Assembly: GCF_022832975.1 (NCBI RefSeq)
Contig: NZ_CP094846.1
Coordinates: 2,245,501-2,309,500 of the forward strand
Source: Ornithobacterium rhinotracheale
GTDB taxonomy: Bacteria; Bacteroidota; Bacteroidia; Flavobacteriales; Weeksellaceae
Direction: 5' to 3'
Length of the DNA stretch: 64,000 bases
In this document: one piece after another, positions 1-8,861 of the stretch
How positions within the stretch are numbered: the stretch's first letter is position 1
How the letters are laid out: each line of letters begins with the position of its first letter
Program-made: the position numbers and the translations under genes
The notes under the pieces: model-generated
The model's database searches: none
Seen by the model: only the letters and a program-made list of their open reading frames with translations
What the model was told of the DNA's origin: nothing

Positions 1-20
1 AATTACAAACTTTAAATAAA

Positions 21-470
21 ATGGCATTAGAAAAACAAATCATGGAGGAAATGAAAGCCGCCATGAAAAGCAAAGATAAAACCGCACTCGAAGCTTTAAG
101 AGCAATTAAATCCGCAATATTATTAGCCAAGACAGATGGGTCTGGCTCCGAACTAAGTGAAGCCGACGAAATTGCAATTCTTCAGAAGCAAATCAAAATG
201 CGTAAAGATGCTGCTTCTCAATTTGCAGAACAAGGTAGAAACGAAATGGCAGAGAACGAATTGGCACAAGCAAGCGTTATTGAAAAATTCTTACCAGAGC
301 AGCTTTCTACAGAAGATTTACTAGCTGAAATTGCTAAAATCGTTGAAGAAACAGGTGCTACTGAAATGAAAGACATGGGCAAAGTGATGAAGCTTGCCAA
401 TGAAAGATTAGCCGGAAAAGCCGACAGCAAAGCTATTGCCGATGCAGTAAAAAGCAAACTAGCAAAATAA
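21..470 (+). CDS. GatB/YqeY domain protein
   Basis: This is a 149-residue soluble helical protein of the YqeY family, which resembles the C-terminal tRNA-binding tail domain of the GatB amidotransferase subunit. It is the usual full length for a stand-alone YqeY. The opening residues (MALEKQIMEEMKAAMKSKDK) and the segment LRAIKSAILLAK are characteristic, as is the C-terminal MGKVMKLANERLAGKADSK. The family's role is not firmly established; a link to tRNA-dependent amidation is only inferred from the domain. In Flavobacteriia the gene often follows ftsZ, and that neighbour would lie outside the window. A strong hairpin terminator follows, so it is the last gene of its transcript. Confidence 0.9.
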   Translation: MALEKQIMEEMKAAMKSKDKTALEALRAIKSAILLAKTDGSGSELSEADEIAILQKQIKMRKDAASQFAEQGRNEMAENELAQASVIEKFLPEQLSTEDLLAEIAKIVEETGATEMKDMGKVMKLANERLAGKADSKAIADAVKSKLAK

Positions 471-494
471 TCTTTTTTTAATCATAGTTTTTTT

Positions 495-522
495 AACCTT
501 GCAGAAACTGCAAGGTTTTTTT
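495..522 (+). terminator. Rho-independent terminator after yqeY-like gene
   Basis: Ten-base perfect arms (495-504 and 508-517, AACCTTGCAG / CTGCAAGGTT) enclose an AAA loop and run into a T-tract. Confidence 0.85.
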
Positions 523-541
523 ATATTGCAAAAAAAACGAA

Positions 542-976
542 ATGAAATTCAGTTTTAAACCTATTTTTTCATTGGCTTTGGGACTCGTGTTTTTACATAG
601 CTGTGGCGAAAACGAAGATCCACACAACATAGATCGTGGTGCACTCTATGGAAACTGGAAGGTGATTTCCGCCCTTAAAAATAACGACAGCCTTTCGCTT
701 GGTGCTTGCACTCCAACAATGAGCTTTAATAAAAAGAAATTTTACAAATTCACATACTGGGACGAAAATGATAGTCTTTGCATTAAGCCCCAAGAAATTT
801 CAGGAAAATTTAAATTGAGGGAAAATAAACTTTTAACTCAAAAAAACGACTCTGCCGATTGGGTAGAAAACCCCGTAGCATATATAACTAAACAAAATAT
901 GGATATCCACTTAATACAAAATGATAGCTTGGATCAACCACAAAATTTTCATTTAAAACTTGAAAAATTAAATTGA
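542..976 (+). CDS. Small lipoprotein, lipocalin-like (hypothetical)
   Basis: A 144-residue protein with a lipoprotein signal: a hydrophobic stretch ends in the lipobox LHSC, with Cys21 as the lipidated residue. The mature part has a GALYGNWKVISA segment near its start followed by alternating short beta-like segments. That pattern is common in Bacteroidota lipocalin-like lipoproteins, but no family is identified with certainty. It lies after a terminator and before a 300-bp gap, so it is probably monocistronic. Its location would be the inner or outer membrane. The function is unknown. Confidence 0.75.
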   Translation: MKFSFKPIFSLALGLVFLHSCGENEDPHNIDRGALYGNWKVISALKNNDSLSLGACTPTMSFNKKKFYKFTYWDENDSLCIKPQEISGKFKLRENKLLTQKNDSADWVENPVAYITKQNMDIHLIQNDSLDQPQNFHLKLEKLN

Positions 977-1278
977 ACCTAGGCTTATTATAGAATGAAA
1001 AATCACTAAAAATCGTTTTTTCAATACTTGATTTTGCTAAAATGAGTTCCGTCAAAAAAAACACAATTACCTACAAAACAACACCTTAACCTATATTTCA
1101 GACAAATAAATTAGCTAATGAAACACTTAAAGTTTTGATAAATTAAATATTTCCTTATTTTTTAACAAAGATTTAATTTTTATCGGGATTTACGCTGATA
1201 ATCGCACATTCGAAGGCTAAAATGGCTCAAAATCCAAATTATTTAGAATCTGTCTAAGGTTTTAAAAGAACTTCAACC
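977..1278. other. Intergenic gap
   Basis: This AT-rich stretch between the lipoprotein and the RlpA-like gene contains no ORF with coding character, no RNA gene and no clear repeat. Its end holds the promoter of the downstream gene. Confidence 0.6.
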
Positions 1279-1286
1279 TACCTTTG
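1279..1286 (+). promoter_or_regulatory. -7 promoter element (TACCTTTG)
   Basis: An exact match to the Bacteroidota -7 consensus TAnnTTTG, 30 nt before the rlpA-like start. No TTG -33 element is evident. Confidence 0.6.
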
Positions 1287-1316
1287 CGCCAGAAATAATA
1301 GAAAAAATAGAAAATC

Positions 1317-1697
1317 ATGAAACGAAGATTTATTTTTACACTATTAGTTTTTATGAGCTTGCAATTATCTTTTGCCACAAGCACCTACAATGGGAATGGC
1401 GATGGCGATGACAAAAAGGTAGTAAAAGCTTCTTGGTATGGAAAAGAATTCCACGGGAAGAAAACAGCAAGCGGTGAAAAGTATGATATGAATGCCCTAA
1501 CAGCGGCTCATAAGACTTTACCTTTCGGAACTAAAGTGAAGATTACAAATGTAAGAACAAACAAATCTGTAATTGTAAGAATTAATGACAGAGGTCCTTT
1601 TGTAAAAGGAAGAAAATTTGATTTAAGCAAAGCTGCTTTCCATCAAATTGCAGCAAAAGACCGAGGTGTAATTACAGTAAATTACGAAATTTTATAA
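1317..1697 (+). CDS. RlpA-like septal ring / lytic transglycosylase-type protein
   Basis: A 126-residue exported protein with an N-terminal signal peptide (hydrophobic residues 5-20) followed by a single double-psi beta-barrel RlpA domain at about residues 38-125. Family hallmarks are visible: ASWYGKEFHGKKTASGE near the domain start and the RINDRGPF segment that carries the catalytic Asp region. RlpA proteins cleave or bind denuded peptidoglycan during cell separation; that activity is known for the Pseudomonas protein and is inferred here. There is no C-terminal SPOR domain, so this is the short form. It has its own -7 promoter and a strong bidirectional terminator. Confidence 0.85.
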   Translation: MKRRFIFTLLVFMSLQLSFATSTYNGNGDGDDKKVVKASWYGKEFHGKKTASGEKYDMNALTAAHKTLPFGTKVKITNVRTNKSVIVRINDRGPFVKGRKFDLSKAAFHQIAAKDRGVITVNYEIL

Positions 1698-1720
1698 TCT
1701 TTGTAATCAATTAAAAAAAT

Positions 1721-1751
1721 CAGCGGCGATTCTCTAAGAGAATCGCCGCTG
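1721..1751. terminator. Bidirectional terminator between rlpA-like gene and beta-galactosidase
   Basis: Perfect 15-bp arms (1721-1735 and 1737-1751) face each other across one base. An A-run lies to the left. The hairpin sits between two convergent genes and could end both transcripts. Confidence 0.8.
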
Positions 1752-1781
1752 TTGCATTTACTGCTATTTTATTTTTGCCTT

Positions 1782-4700
1782 TTAGTTTCCAAGAACGCTA
1801 AACTCTGCTCCACTAGCAAAATCTTGTCCGTTCTGCTCGTTCAATGCGGTGAATCTCAAGTAGCGTGCTTTGACTGGTTTTTCAAACAAAACTTTCTTCT
1901 CTTTGCTTGACTTGTCAAAAGTTCCCTTTGCAATTTCTTTCCAGTTCTGCGCATCGTCGCTCACAGAGACACTAAAATCTTTGATATTACCATTTGTGCC
2001 GTTTTGGCGCGGCAAATAAGTAAATCCTTTGATTTCTTGTGGTGCTCCCAAATCAAAATCAATCCAGTGTGGGTACTGTGCCACAGTCACAGAATACATA
2101 GTATGCCAAATGGTATTGGTGTCGCCATCTAACATATTTTCGGCTTCGCCCCCACCCGATTCTTGGCTACTTACATTCAACACTTTTAAGTTGAGTTTTT
2201 CAATTTTAGGGAATTTTACACTCACTTTTGAATTTTTATTGCCTTTGTACCAAGCGGCAATCACTCCACCATCTCTAAACTCAAATGGTTCTTGATAGCT
2301 TTGCACTTTTTTACCATTGATGCTATACTCTATTTTGCGATCTTTAGCAGCAGAAACAATGCTTAATTTTCCTTGCGCATCACGAGCAATGGAAATTGGC
2401 ATTTCACCTGCTGGTGCTACATCTGCTATTTGAGATAAATCTTTGCCCGCAGGGCGAATGATGAATCCCATGCTGTATGGTTTTGCATACACGCGATCTT
2501 TGGCCAATGGCGCACCTTGTCCGCAGCTATTACCACCAAGCCCTGTAACCATGGCATCGATTCTTAAATGCACTCTTTTACTTTCTGGCAATTCATGTGG
2601 GTGTGGTGCCATAATCAAATCCATCGCTGAATATTCAAGCGCAGAACAAGACATAGGCTTATTTGGAATAAATACTGCCCCTTGCCCTTGATTATCTGTC
2701 AAGGCCAACCATCTTACATCTTCGTGATTACCCATATCTTGTGGTTTAGGGAAATTCACAAATTCATCTTTTACTTTGTTTTTGAAAATTTCAACAAAGG
2801 CTCCAGACATACGGTCGTTGTAGTTGTCTTGCGGGCCTCTACCATAATAAGTGAAATCATCGAATTTTTTAGGCAACTCCATTACATAGCCCAATCGTGG
2901 CAAAATTACATTTGGATTGTTTGAGCTAATGTTTGATTGCAATTCAATAGAACCGTCTTTATAAACCGTATAAATCTGATTGGTTACAAATTTGAAATCT
3001 GTATCATCAAATTTTCTATCGGTAAGCTCTTCTACGGTATTGTGTCCTGAGCTTGTTCCACCATGGATTTTAGCCGCATTTGGCGCTTGAGATTCTACAG
3101 TGAAATACAAGGTATAAGTTCCGTCTGCATTTTTCACCACATTGGTAGCGGTGGTTTTGTGTTTTAGATTATGCAAACCAAGCTCAAACCATTTTTGGTA
3201 CCCCCAATTGTCATTATTTACAAAAGCACGGAGCGCATCCAATTTTGGTCCTTCTCCTGGCTCAATGATGGTTTGTCCTTTATAATTTAAGCTATATAAA
3301 GCCCCTGTTTTTAAATTAAATTCTGCAGTAAAATCATCTCCTTTGATAATTTGTAAATCTCCTTTTTTGCTGGCTTTAAGTGATTTTCCTTTAGCCACTT
3401 GAGAGATACTTGGTTTTTCCGCAGGTTTTTGCAATAAAATTTGCTCTTCGGCTTGCACATAGCCTTTTTTAGCCCAAGGCTTATCTTTGTTTAATTTAAA
3501 TTGAATCTTTAAGAAATATTCAGAATTTTTATTGAAGAAAGAGGATATGTGCTTGCCTGGAAAATCTACTATTTTTTTCTCACGAGGTTTCACATCGCCC
3601 AAATCAATAATTCCTTGATAGGTTTCCCCTTCTGGTTTTCCATCTTTATAAAACTGATAAAACATTTGGTAATCAGACAAATCTTCAAAATAATTTTTAT
3701 TGAAAATCTCTAATTTATTCCAACCACTAGCGTCTTTTACTTTTCTCACAGAGATATTCTGATATACTTTTTTCACTTCAAAATATTGTGGTTTTGGAGT
3801 CATATCGGCGAAAATAATTCCGTTTAGCACAAATTGTCCGTCGTTTGGTGTATCGCCAAAATCACCGCCATAAGCCATGTATGCTTTACCCGTTTTGGGG
3901 TCGTAATTTCTCATCGCTTGGTCAATCCAGTCCCAAATGGCACCCCCACATATAAAGTTTGAAGATTCTATCGCATTCCAATAATCTGCCAAGTTCCCGC
4001 AGGCATTTCCCATAGAGTGCGCATATTCTGAAATGTGGAAAGGATATTTAATATTATATTTTCCAGTTGCTGCACCGTAAGTCCACGCGATAGACGGATA
4101 TTGATTTGAGCCCATATCTACAATGTCGTTGTTTCGCTCATACTGAACAGGGCGAGAAGTATCAAATGCCTTGATGCCTTGGTAGGCATATTCAAAGTTT
4201 TTCCCTGGACCTGCTTCGTTTCCTAACGACCAAATCACAATTGAAGGGTGATTGACATGCGCATGCACCATTTCCATCACACGACCTACATGGGCGTTTT
4301 TCCATTCTTTTGGATGAGAAAGCGAAGGTTTTCCATAATAGTATTCGTGAGACTCAATGTTGGCTTCATCTTCGAGATAAATTCCGTATTTGTTGCACAA
4401 GTAGTACCAATAAGGATCATCTGGATAGTGAGAATTACGCACATGATTGATGTTTGCGCGTTTCATCATTTTCACCTCGTTTTCCATTTGCTCGTGCGTA
4501 ATGGCGTGCCCCAATTCAGGATTGGTCTCGTGGCGGTTTACGCCTTTGAATTTTACCGTTTTACCATTTACATAGAAATAGCGACCAGCCAAACCAAATT
4601 CATCATCTGCCGCCGCAGTTTCTTTGATTTCTACTTTTCTAAAGCCTACATGAGCCGAAACCATATCCACTACTTTGCCTTTTCTATCCTTTAGCTCAGC

Positions 4701-5819
4701 CACGAGCGTGTAGCGGTACGGAAGCTCAGCCGACCATTTATTAGGATTTTCTAAATTTATAGTCGCTGTGCTTATTTCAGTTTGATTTGATTTCAATTTT
4801 TGAAGTCCAGCTTGAGCTAAAACATTTGGCAATGGTTTGCTTTCGTCTGAGTACAATTTATTTTCAAATAATTTGTATTCAAGAGAATAGCCTTTAGCTG
4901 TTTTTCTATCTAAATTCCGGATTTCTGTTGAAATATTTAAGATTCCGTTTTGGTAATTTGCGTCCAAATCAGGAATTACATTCAAATCACGAATTTGCAC
5001 TTTGGGGGTAGAACGCAAAGCCACAGTTCTGAAGATTCCTGGCAAGCGGAACATATCTTGCGCCTCCAAGAAAGACCCATCTGAGTTACGATACACTTCT
5101 ACCGCAACGACATTATTTCCTTTTTTTACATAAGGCGTGATATCAAACGATGCGGTGTTTCTTGAGTTTTTAGAAAAACCTATGTATTTTCCGTTAATCC
5201 AAAGGTAGAAGAAAGAATCTACCCCATCGAAATCTATATAAATCTCTCGCCCGTCCCAATCGCTTGGAATGGTGAAATCACGACGATACGAGCCGACTTC
5301 GTTTCTATACACATAAGTGGTCCAATCCTTAGGTGGTGTACGCATTACCCCACCGCGCCAATCGTCTACAGCCACTTTGTGTTGGAAAATCACGGGCTGA
5401 TTCACATAAATCGGCACGCCATACTTGAGCGAACCATCTTTTTGCACGCCTACCATGTTCCAGTTAGACGGCACTTTGATATTATCCCAATTCGCCACAT
5501 TGTAATCTGGCTTATAGAAGTCTACTGGACGCTCGCTTGGCGTTTTTACCCAATGGAATTTCCAATCTCCGTTTAGCGATTCCCAATATTTTGAATATTG
5601 AGGTAAAACTTTTCGTGCATTATCTTCACTTGCAAACGAGAAAAAATACGCACGCGGTTGCTCCTTGTTCAAAGCGAGTTCCTCAACCGATTCCCATTCT
5701 TTGCCCGTAGGCGCATCCTTGTCGCCATAAGCAAATCCAGCCAAATCTACACGCTGCCCAAAGACAAAACTTTGTGCAAGTACGCCCAGCATAAGGCCCA
5801 TTTTTTTGTTCCAGTCCAT
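1782..5819 (-). CDS. Secreted GH2 beta-galactosidase with C-terminal F5/8C domain
   Basis: A 1345-residue LacZ-type glycoside hydrolase family 2 enzyme with an export signal (residues 1-22, cleavage near VFGQ). Domain order is GH2 sugar-binding domain (about 60-280), immunoglobulin-like domain (280-400), TIM barrel (400-720), LacZ domain 4 and small chain (720-1120), and an F5/8-type C (discoidin-like) carbohydrate-binding domain from about residue 1210. The acid/base Glu lies in WSLGNEAG (about residue 534) and the nucleophile in HISEYAHSMGN (about 597). It should release terminal beta-galactose from glycans in the periplasm or at the surface. It is far longer than E. coli LacZ. No T9SS sorting domain is visible. 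It is monocistronic with no SusC/D partner beside it. The exact galactoside substrate is not evident. Confidence 0.92.
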   Translation of the reverse strand: MDWNKKMGLMLGVLAQSFVFGQRVDLAGFAYGDKDAPTGKEWESVEELALNKEQPRAYFFSFASEDNARKVLPQYSKYWESLNGDWKFHWVKTPSERPVDFYKPDYNVANWDNIKVPSNWNMVGVQKDGSLKYGVPIYVNQPVIFQHKVAVDDWRGGVMRTPPKDWTTYVYRNEVGSYRRDFTIPSDWDGREIYIDFDGVDSFFYLWINGKYIGFSKNSRNTASFDITPYVKKGNNVVAVEVYRNSDGSFLEAQDMFRLPGIFRTVALRSTPKVQIRDLNVIPDLDANYQNGILNISTEIRNLDRKTAKGYSLEYKLFENKLYSDESKPLPNVLAQAGLQKLKSNQTEISTATINLENPNKWSAELPYRYTLVAELKDRKGKVVDMVSAHVGFRKVEIKETAAADDEFGLAGRYFYVNGKTVKFKGVNRHETNPELGHAITHEQMENEVKMMKRANINHVRNSHYPDDPYWYYLCNKYGIYLEDEANIESHEYYYGKPSLSHPKEWKNAHVGRVMEMVHAHVNHPSIVIWSLGNEAGPGKNFEYAYQGIKAFDTSRPVQYERNNDIVDMGSNQYPSIAWTYGAATGKYNIKYPFHISEYAHSMGNACGNLADYWNAIESSNFICGGAIWDWIDQAMRNYDPKTGKAYMAYGGDFGDTPNDGQFVLNGIIFADMTPKPQYFEVKKVYQNISVRKVKDASGWNKLEIFNKNYFEDLSDYQMFYQFYKDGKPEGETYQGIIDLGDVKPREKKIVDFPGKHISSFFNKNSEYFLKIQFKLNKDKPWAKKGYVQAEEQILLQKPAEKPSISQVAKGKSLKASKKGDLQIIKGDDFTAEFNLKTGALYSLNYKGQTIIEPGEGPKLDALRAFVNNDNWGYQKWFELGLHNLKHKTTATNVVKNADGTYTLYFTVESQAPNAAKIHGGTSSGHNTVEELTDRKFDDTDFKFVTNQIYTVYKDGSIELQSNISSNNPNVILPRLGYVMELPKKFDDFTYYGRGPQDNYNDRMSGAFVEIFKNKVKDEFVNFPKPQDMGNHEDVRWLALTDNQGQGAVFIPNKPMSCSALEYSAMDLIMAPHPHELPESKRVHLRIDAMVTGLGGNSCGQGAPLAKDRVYAKPYSMGFIIRPAGKDLSQIADVAPAGEMPISIARDAQGKLSIVSAAKDRKIEYSINGKKVQSYQEPFEFRDGGVIAAWYKGNKNSKVSVKFPKIEKLNLKVLNVSSQESGGGEAENMLDGDTNTIWHTMYSVTVAQYPHWIDFDLGAPQEIKGFTYLPRQNGTNGNIKDFSVSVSDDAQNWKEIAKGTFDKSSKEKKVLFEKPVKARYLRFTALNEQNGQDFASGAEFSVLGN

Positions 5820-5986
5820 ATAATTATTGTTTTATTTTCGGATTTGAGCCATAAAGATAAAAAATTAATGTTAAATCATAAATATGATTTTTAGGGCTTT
5901 TTGAGTAAATCACGCTTATACACTTACTTTTTAGACAAAAATTCAAGCAAAATCTTAATAAACAATTGTTAAATACAGTACATTTT
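5820..5986. other. Intergenic region upstream of beta-galactosidase
   Basis: An AT-rich region that should hold the leftward promoter of the GH2 gene; a near-consensus TATCTTTA lies on the minus strand. I see no other gene here. Confidence 0.4.
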
Positions 5987-6215
5987 TTAAAGGATTATCG
6001 TTTCTTTACATCATTAAATGAATGCTGTCATTAGACTGAAAAATTAGCGAAATTATGATTCTTACATTGAGCGCATCAACAACTGTATGTGTAATTTTAT
6101 GGGCGAATCGTTTTTTATCAAAATTTTAAAACTCCCTGCAGAAGAAATTGAACAATTTTTGATTTTTGTAAAGGGCCAAAAGCCGAGGGAATTGAGCGAG
6201 TTTTATCAAACCTAA
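5987..6215 (+). pseudogene. Decayed copy of the adjacent 6308-7144 gene
   Basis: Conceptual translation shows similarity to residues of about 150-245 of the intact downstream gene. One frame reads FFTSLNECCH then a stop, and after a frameshift another reads YDSYIERINN followed by FMGESFFIKILKLPAEEIE. The intact protein has LFKHLNGYYR, YEGYIKKIND and FLGDDFFVTYLKLPKNEIQ in the same order. The longest open piece (6087-6215) encodes 42 residues from an ATG. Internal stops and at least one frame change argue against function. The N-terminal half is missing. Confidence 0.75.
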
Positions 6216-6253
6216 GAGTATGCTTGGTTTTTCTAATCTTTTGAGAAATAAAG

Positions 6254-6261
6254 TACCTTTG
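6254..6261 (+). promoter_or_regulatory. -7 promoter element (TACCTTTG)
   Basis: Exact TAnnTTTG match 46 nt before the 6308 start codon. It sits downstream of the pseudogene, so the intact gene has its own promoter. Confidence 0.55.
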
Positions 6262-6307
6262 TACCTTAACCACATCAAAAATCGTGATGCGCTAAATAAA
6301 TAAACAA

Positions 6308-7144
6308 ATGCAAAAAAACATTAAAAATATATTTTTCAAATCATTTTTGGTATTGATTTTCGCACTTGTGGGAAAAGCTGTTTCGGCCCAAAATCTTTCG
6401 GGAAGTGTGGTGATAGACTTCTCGAATGCGACAGCTGATGGAATTAAGATTTTAAATCAAACTAAAAAATTATATACCACCACCGACATAACGGGGCATT
6501 TCACAATCTCGGCATCGGTAAACGATACGGTGATTTTCAGTGGTTCGTTCCTCGAAACGCGTAAATTCATTGTTACAGAATCTGCATTGAACAATCCTCA
6601 TTTTGCAATTCACTTAAACACCGAAAATATCAAATTAGCGGATTTGGTGGTGCGCCCAAAACTTACGGGCTTTATAGATAAAGATGTGGCTACGGTGCCC
6701 AACGATAAACGCAAGGAGAACTTATACAAAAGTCTCGGAATCGACATCAAAGTACTAGACATAAAATACGAAGAGAATAAAGATCCTATCTTAAAAAATA
6801 TAACTACGCTTGATGTAATATCTTTGTTCAAACACCTCAACGGATACTATCGCAAACTTGAGAGTTTAAGAAAATATGAGGGATACATTAAAAAAATCAA
6901 TGATGTTAGAGAATTTTTAGGAGATGACTTCTTTGTAACTTATTTAAAATTACCGAAAAACGAAATTCAGAGCTTTTTGATCTTTGCACAATATAGAAAC
7001 CAAGCAGCTTATGAACAAGCCTTTCAAACTAAAAGCTATCTAGCAATGTCTTCACTTCTGCAAAAAGAATTGCCTATCTATTTAAAAAGAATTGAAGAAC
7101 GCGACAAACAAAATCCTAATAGCGCGAAGAATCAAAAGGATTAG
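6308..7144 (+). CDS. Exported carboxypeptidase-regulatory-like domain protein
   Basis: A 278-residue protein with an N-terminal signal peptide ending near VSAQ (residue 28). The N-terminal part of the mature protein (about 30-110) looks like a carboxypeptidase-D regulatory-like beta-sandwich: a SGSVVIDFSNATADGIKI strand pair is followed by TDITGHFTISA. The C-terminal 150 residues are helical and charged. Proteins of this layout are common and uncharacterised in Flavobacteriia. The 3' end overlaps the convergent PorP/SprF gene by 29 bp. A decayed copy of the C-terminal half lies directly upstream, so this locus once held a tandem pair. The function is unknown. Confidence 0.8.
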   Translation: MQKNIKNIFFKSFLVLIFALVGKAVSAQNLSGSVVIDFSNATADGIKILNQTKKLYTTTDITGHFTISASVNDTVIFSGSFLETRKFIVTESALNNPHFAIHLNTENIKLADLVVRPKLTGFIDKDVATVPNDKRKENLYKSLGIDIKVLDIKYEENKDPILKNITTLDVISLFKHLNGYYRKLESLRKYEGYIKKINDVREFLGDDFFVTYLKLPKNEIQSFLIFAQYRNQAAYEQAFQTKSYLAMSSLLQKELPIYLKRIEERDKQNPNSAKNQKD

Positions 7145-8072
7145 CAAAATCAAATCCTAAACTAAATAAATGTCCTGCCCCCACTTCTTTGTAAATTTCG
7201 GAAAGTCCCCATTTGTAGGAATAACCAATGCGAAAACGACCTAGTTCTAGTTGTAATTGAGGTGATAAAGACAAGGCTTGAGACCCTGATTTATCACTAG
7301 CCATACGATAGCTTACACCCACGCCCAATGCGTTTTCGCCCATGTAGAATTTAGATTTTAAGATTAAATCCAATTGCGTTTCCGATTGACCGTTAAGGGC
7401 TAAATTAAACGAAGGGTCAAGCACAAAACCATCTGCAACTACAAAACGATATCCACCGCCCAAGTAGTACCATGCAGGAAGAGGCTCAACATTATTTACT
7501 ACAAATTGATTGTTCCCAAGCGGAATGTCCAACACAGAAATCGCCCCATGAAAGCCTTTATAATAAAACGAAGTCCCTATATTTAAATAGTTTAAAAAGC
7601 GGGAAGTATCTTGCAAAAGTGGATCATCCCAAGTTTCTGGTTTCATTTTATCTTTGTCAAAATTCTGAGAAAATCCTGTATAAGAAACCCCAAAACTAAA
7701 AACTTCTGGCAAATCATACTCGCCCAAATAATCATCTCCAATCGGGATGTGATACGCCGCAGCGAGATTCACACCCGTCATTTTGCTCGCTCCGTTGCTA
7801 TCGTGGAAACCGTACACCCCAGCCGATAACCTTCCCAAAACGCTGGCGTGCGCACTCAAAGTTTGCGTAGAAGGCGTATTATCCATTCCGTTCCATTGCG
7901 AATAGTGCGAAGCGCGCACCTTTACGATGTCGGGATTGGCTCCTGCATACGACGGATTGATTAAGAAATCGTCGCTCAAAATATAGTGTTCATAAAAAGG
8001 CAAACTCTCTTGCGCTTTGACACTTAATAAAGGCAAACAAAGGACTAATATCTGAAAATAAATCTTCTTCAT
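7116..8072 (-). CDS. PorP/SprF family T9SS-associated outer membrane protein
   Basis: A 318-residue protein with a signal peptide (cleavage near VKAQ, residue 20-21) and a beta-barrel pattern of alternating aromatic and glycine-rich strands. The block beginning LINPSYAGANPDIVKVRAS and followed by QWNGMDNTPSTQTLS is the PorP/SprF family signature. Family members sit in the outer membrane and assist type IX secretion or attach secreted adhesins to the surface. Usually they lie next to a large T9SS substrate; none is seen here, so the partner is unknown. It overlaps the 3' end of the convergent gene by 29 bp. Confidence 0.88.
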   Translation of the reverse strand: MKKIYFQILVLCLPLLSVKAQESLPFYEHYILSDDFLINPSYAGANPDIVKVRASHYSQWNGMDNTPSTQTLSAHASVLGRLSAGVYGFHDSNGASKMTGVNLAAAYHIPIGDDYLGEYDLPEVFSFGVSYTGFSQNFDKDKMKPETWDDPLLQDTSRFLNYLNIGTSFYYKGFHGAISVLDIPLGNNQFVVNNVEPLPAWYYLGGGYRFVVADGFVLDPSFNLALNGQSETQLDLILKSKFYMGENALGVGVSYRMASDKSGSQALSLSPQLQLELGRFRIGYSYKWGLSEIYKEVGAGHLFSLGFDFANPFDSSRY

Positions 8073-8151
8073 ACCACGAAAATTAAAGCACTCGCAAGAT
8101 AATCAATTCATTTTATTTTTACGATTGGATTTTCACTATTTTTAATCTTTT

Positions 8152-8853
8152 TTATAAATATTTTTTTAATTCTAGTAGCGAAAAAATCGTCGGGACTTGT
8201 GGCAACGAATAATTTTCTCTCAACGGATTGAAATAAACACATTTAATTCCATAATTGACACTACCTAAAATATCTGCTTCCCAATCATCGCCCACCAAAA
8301 GTGAATTTTCTTTCGTTGCGCCTGCTTTTTCTAAAGCTAAATCAAACAAAATAGGGGAAGGTTTTCTCACGCCAATCTCATCGGCACAAGTCAGACTTTC
8401 AAAATGTCCTTTCAACGCCGAGCGTTCCACTTTGCCTTGCGAAACTTCGATAAAACCATTGGTAATCACATGCAATTTGTATTTAGGTTTTAAATATTTT
8501 AAAATCTCTTCTGCACCTGGCACTACGCCATTTTTCTCGAGCATAAGCGATAAATATTGTTCATCAAATATCGATGAAAGTGCTTGGTCCTTTATCCCAA
8601 AATGCGCAAAAGGCTCAGAAAATCTGCGTGCTCGCAATTCATCCTTGGTGATTTCGGCACGGCTAAGTTGTAGCCACAAGGCTTCGTTTTGGTCATAAAA
8701 CTCTTGATGCCAAGTCTCGAAATCTACGCCGTATTTTTCTTGCACTTGGTAATGGCTAAACATTTCTTTTAAGGTGATTTCTGAGTTTCCGCGATGATCC
8801 CAAAGCGTGTTGTCTAAATCAAAAAATATATGTTGTATGGTGTCGAAATTCAT
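8152..8853 (-). CDS. YjjG-family HAD hydrolase (nucleotidase)
   Basis: A 233-residue HAD phosphatase. Motif I is FFDLDNTLWDH (DxDxT), motif II is VITNG, and motif IV is VGDDWEADI. These match the YjjG/YfnB branch, whose members dephosphorylate 5'-nucleotides, including modified pyrimidines. The open frame extends upstream to 8991, but the start at 8853 (MNFDTIQHIFFDLD) is chosen because it places motif I at the usual distance from the N-terminus and avoids overlapping the HTTM gene. The gap to the upstream HTTM gene is 8 bp, so the two are probably co-transcribed. Confidence 0.88.
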   Translation of the reverse strand: MNFDTIQHIFFDLDNTLWDHRGNSEITLKEMFSHYQVQEKYGVDFETWHQEFYDQNEALWLQLSRAEITKDELRARRFSEPFAHFGIKDQALSSIFDEQYLSLMLEKNGVVPGAEEILKYLKPKYKLHVITNGFIEVSQGKVERSALKGHFESLTCADEIGVRKPSPILFDLALEKAGATKENSLLVGDDWEADILGSVNYGIKCVYFNPLRENYSLPQVPTIFSLLELKKYL

Positions 8854-8861
8854 AAAATTCT

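Noticed and set aside
4248-4694. Plus-strand 148-codon ORF inside the beta-galactosidase gene
   Set aside because: It is opposite a well-supported coding frame, with no promoter and an unlikely amino-acid composition. Similar antisense frames across the window were rejected for the same reason.
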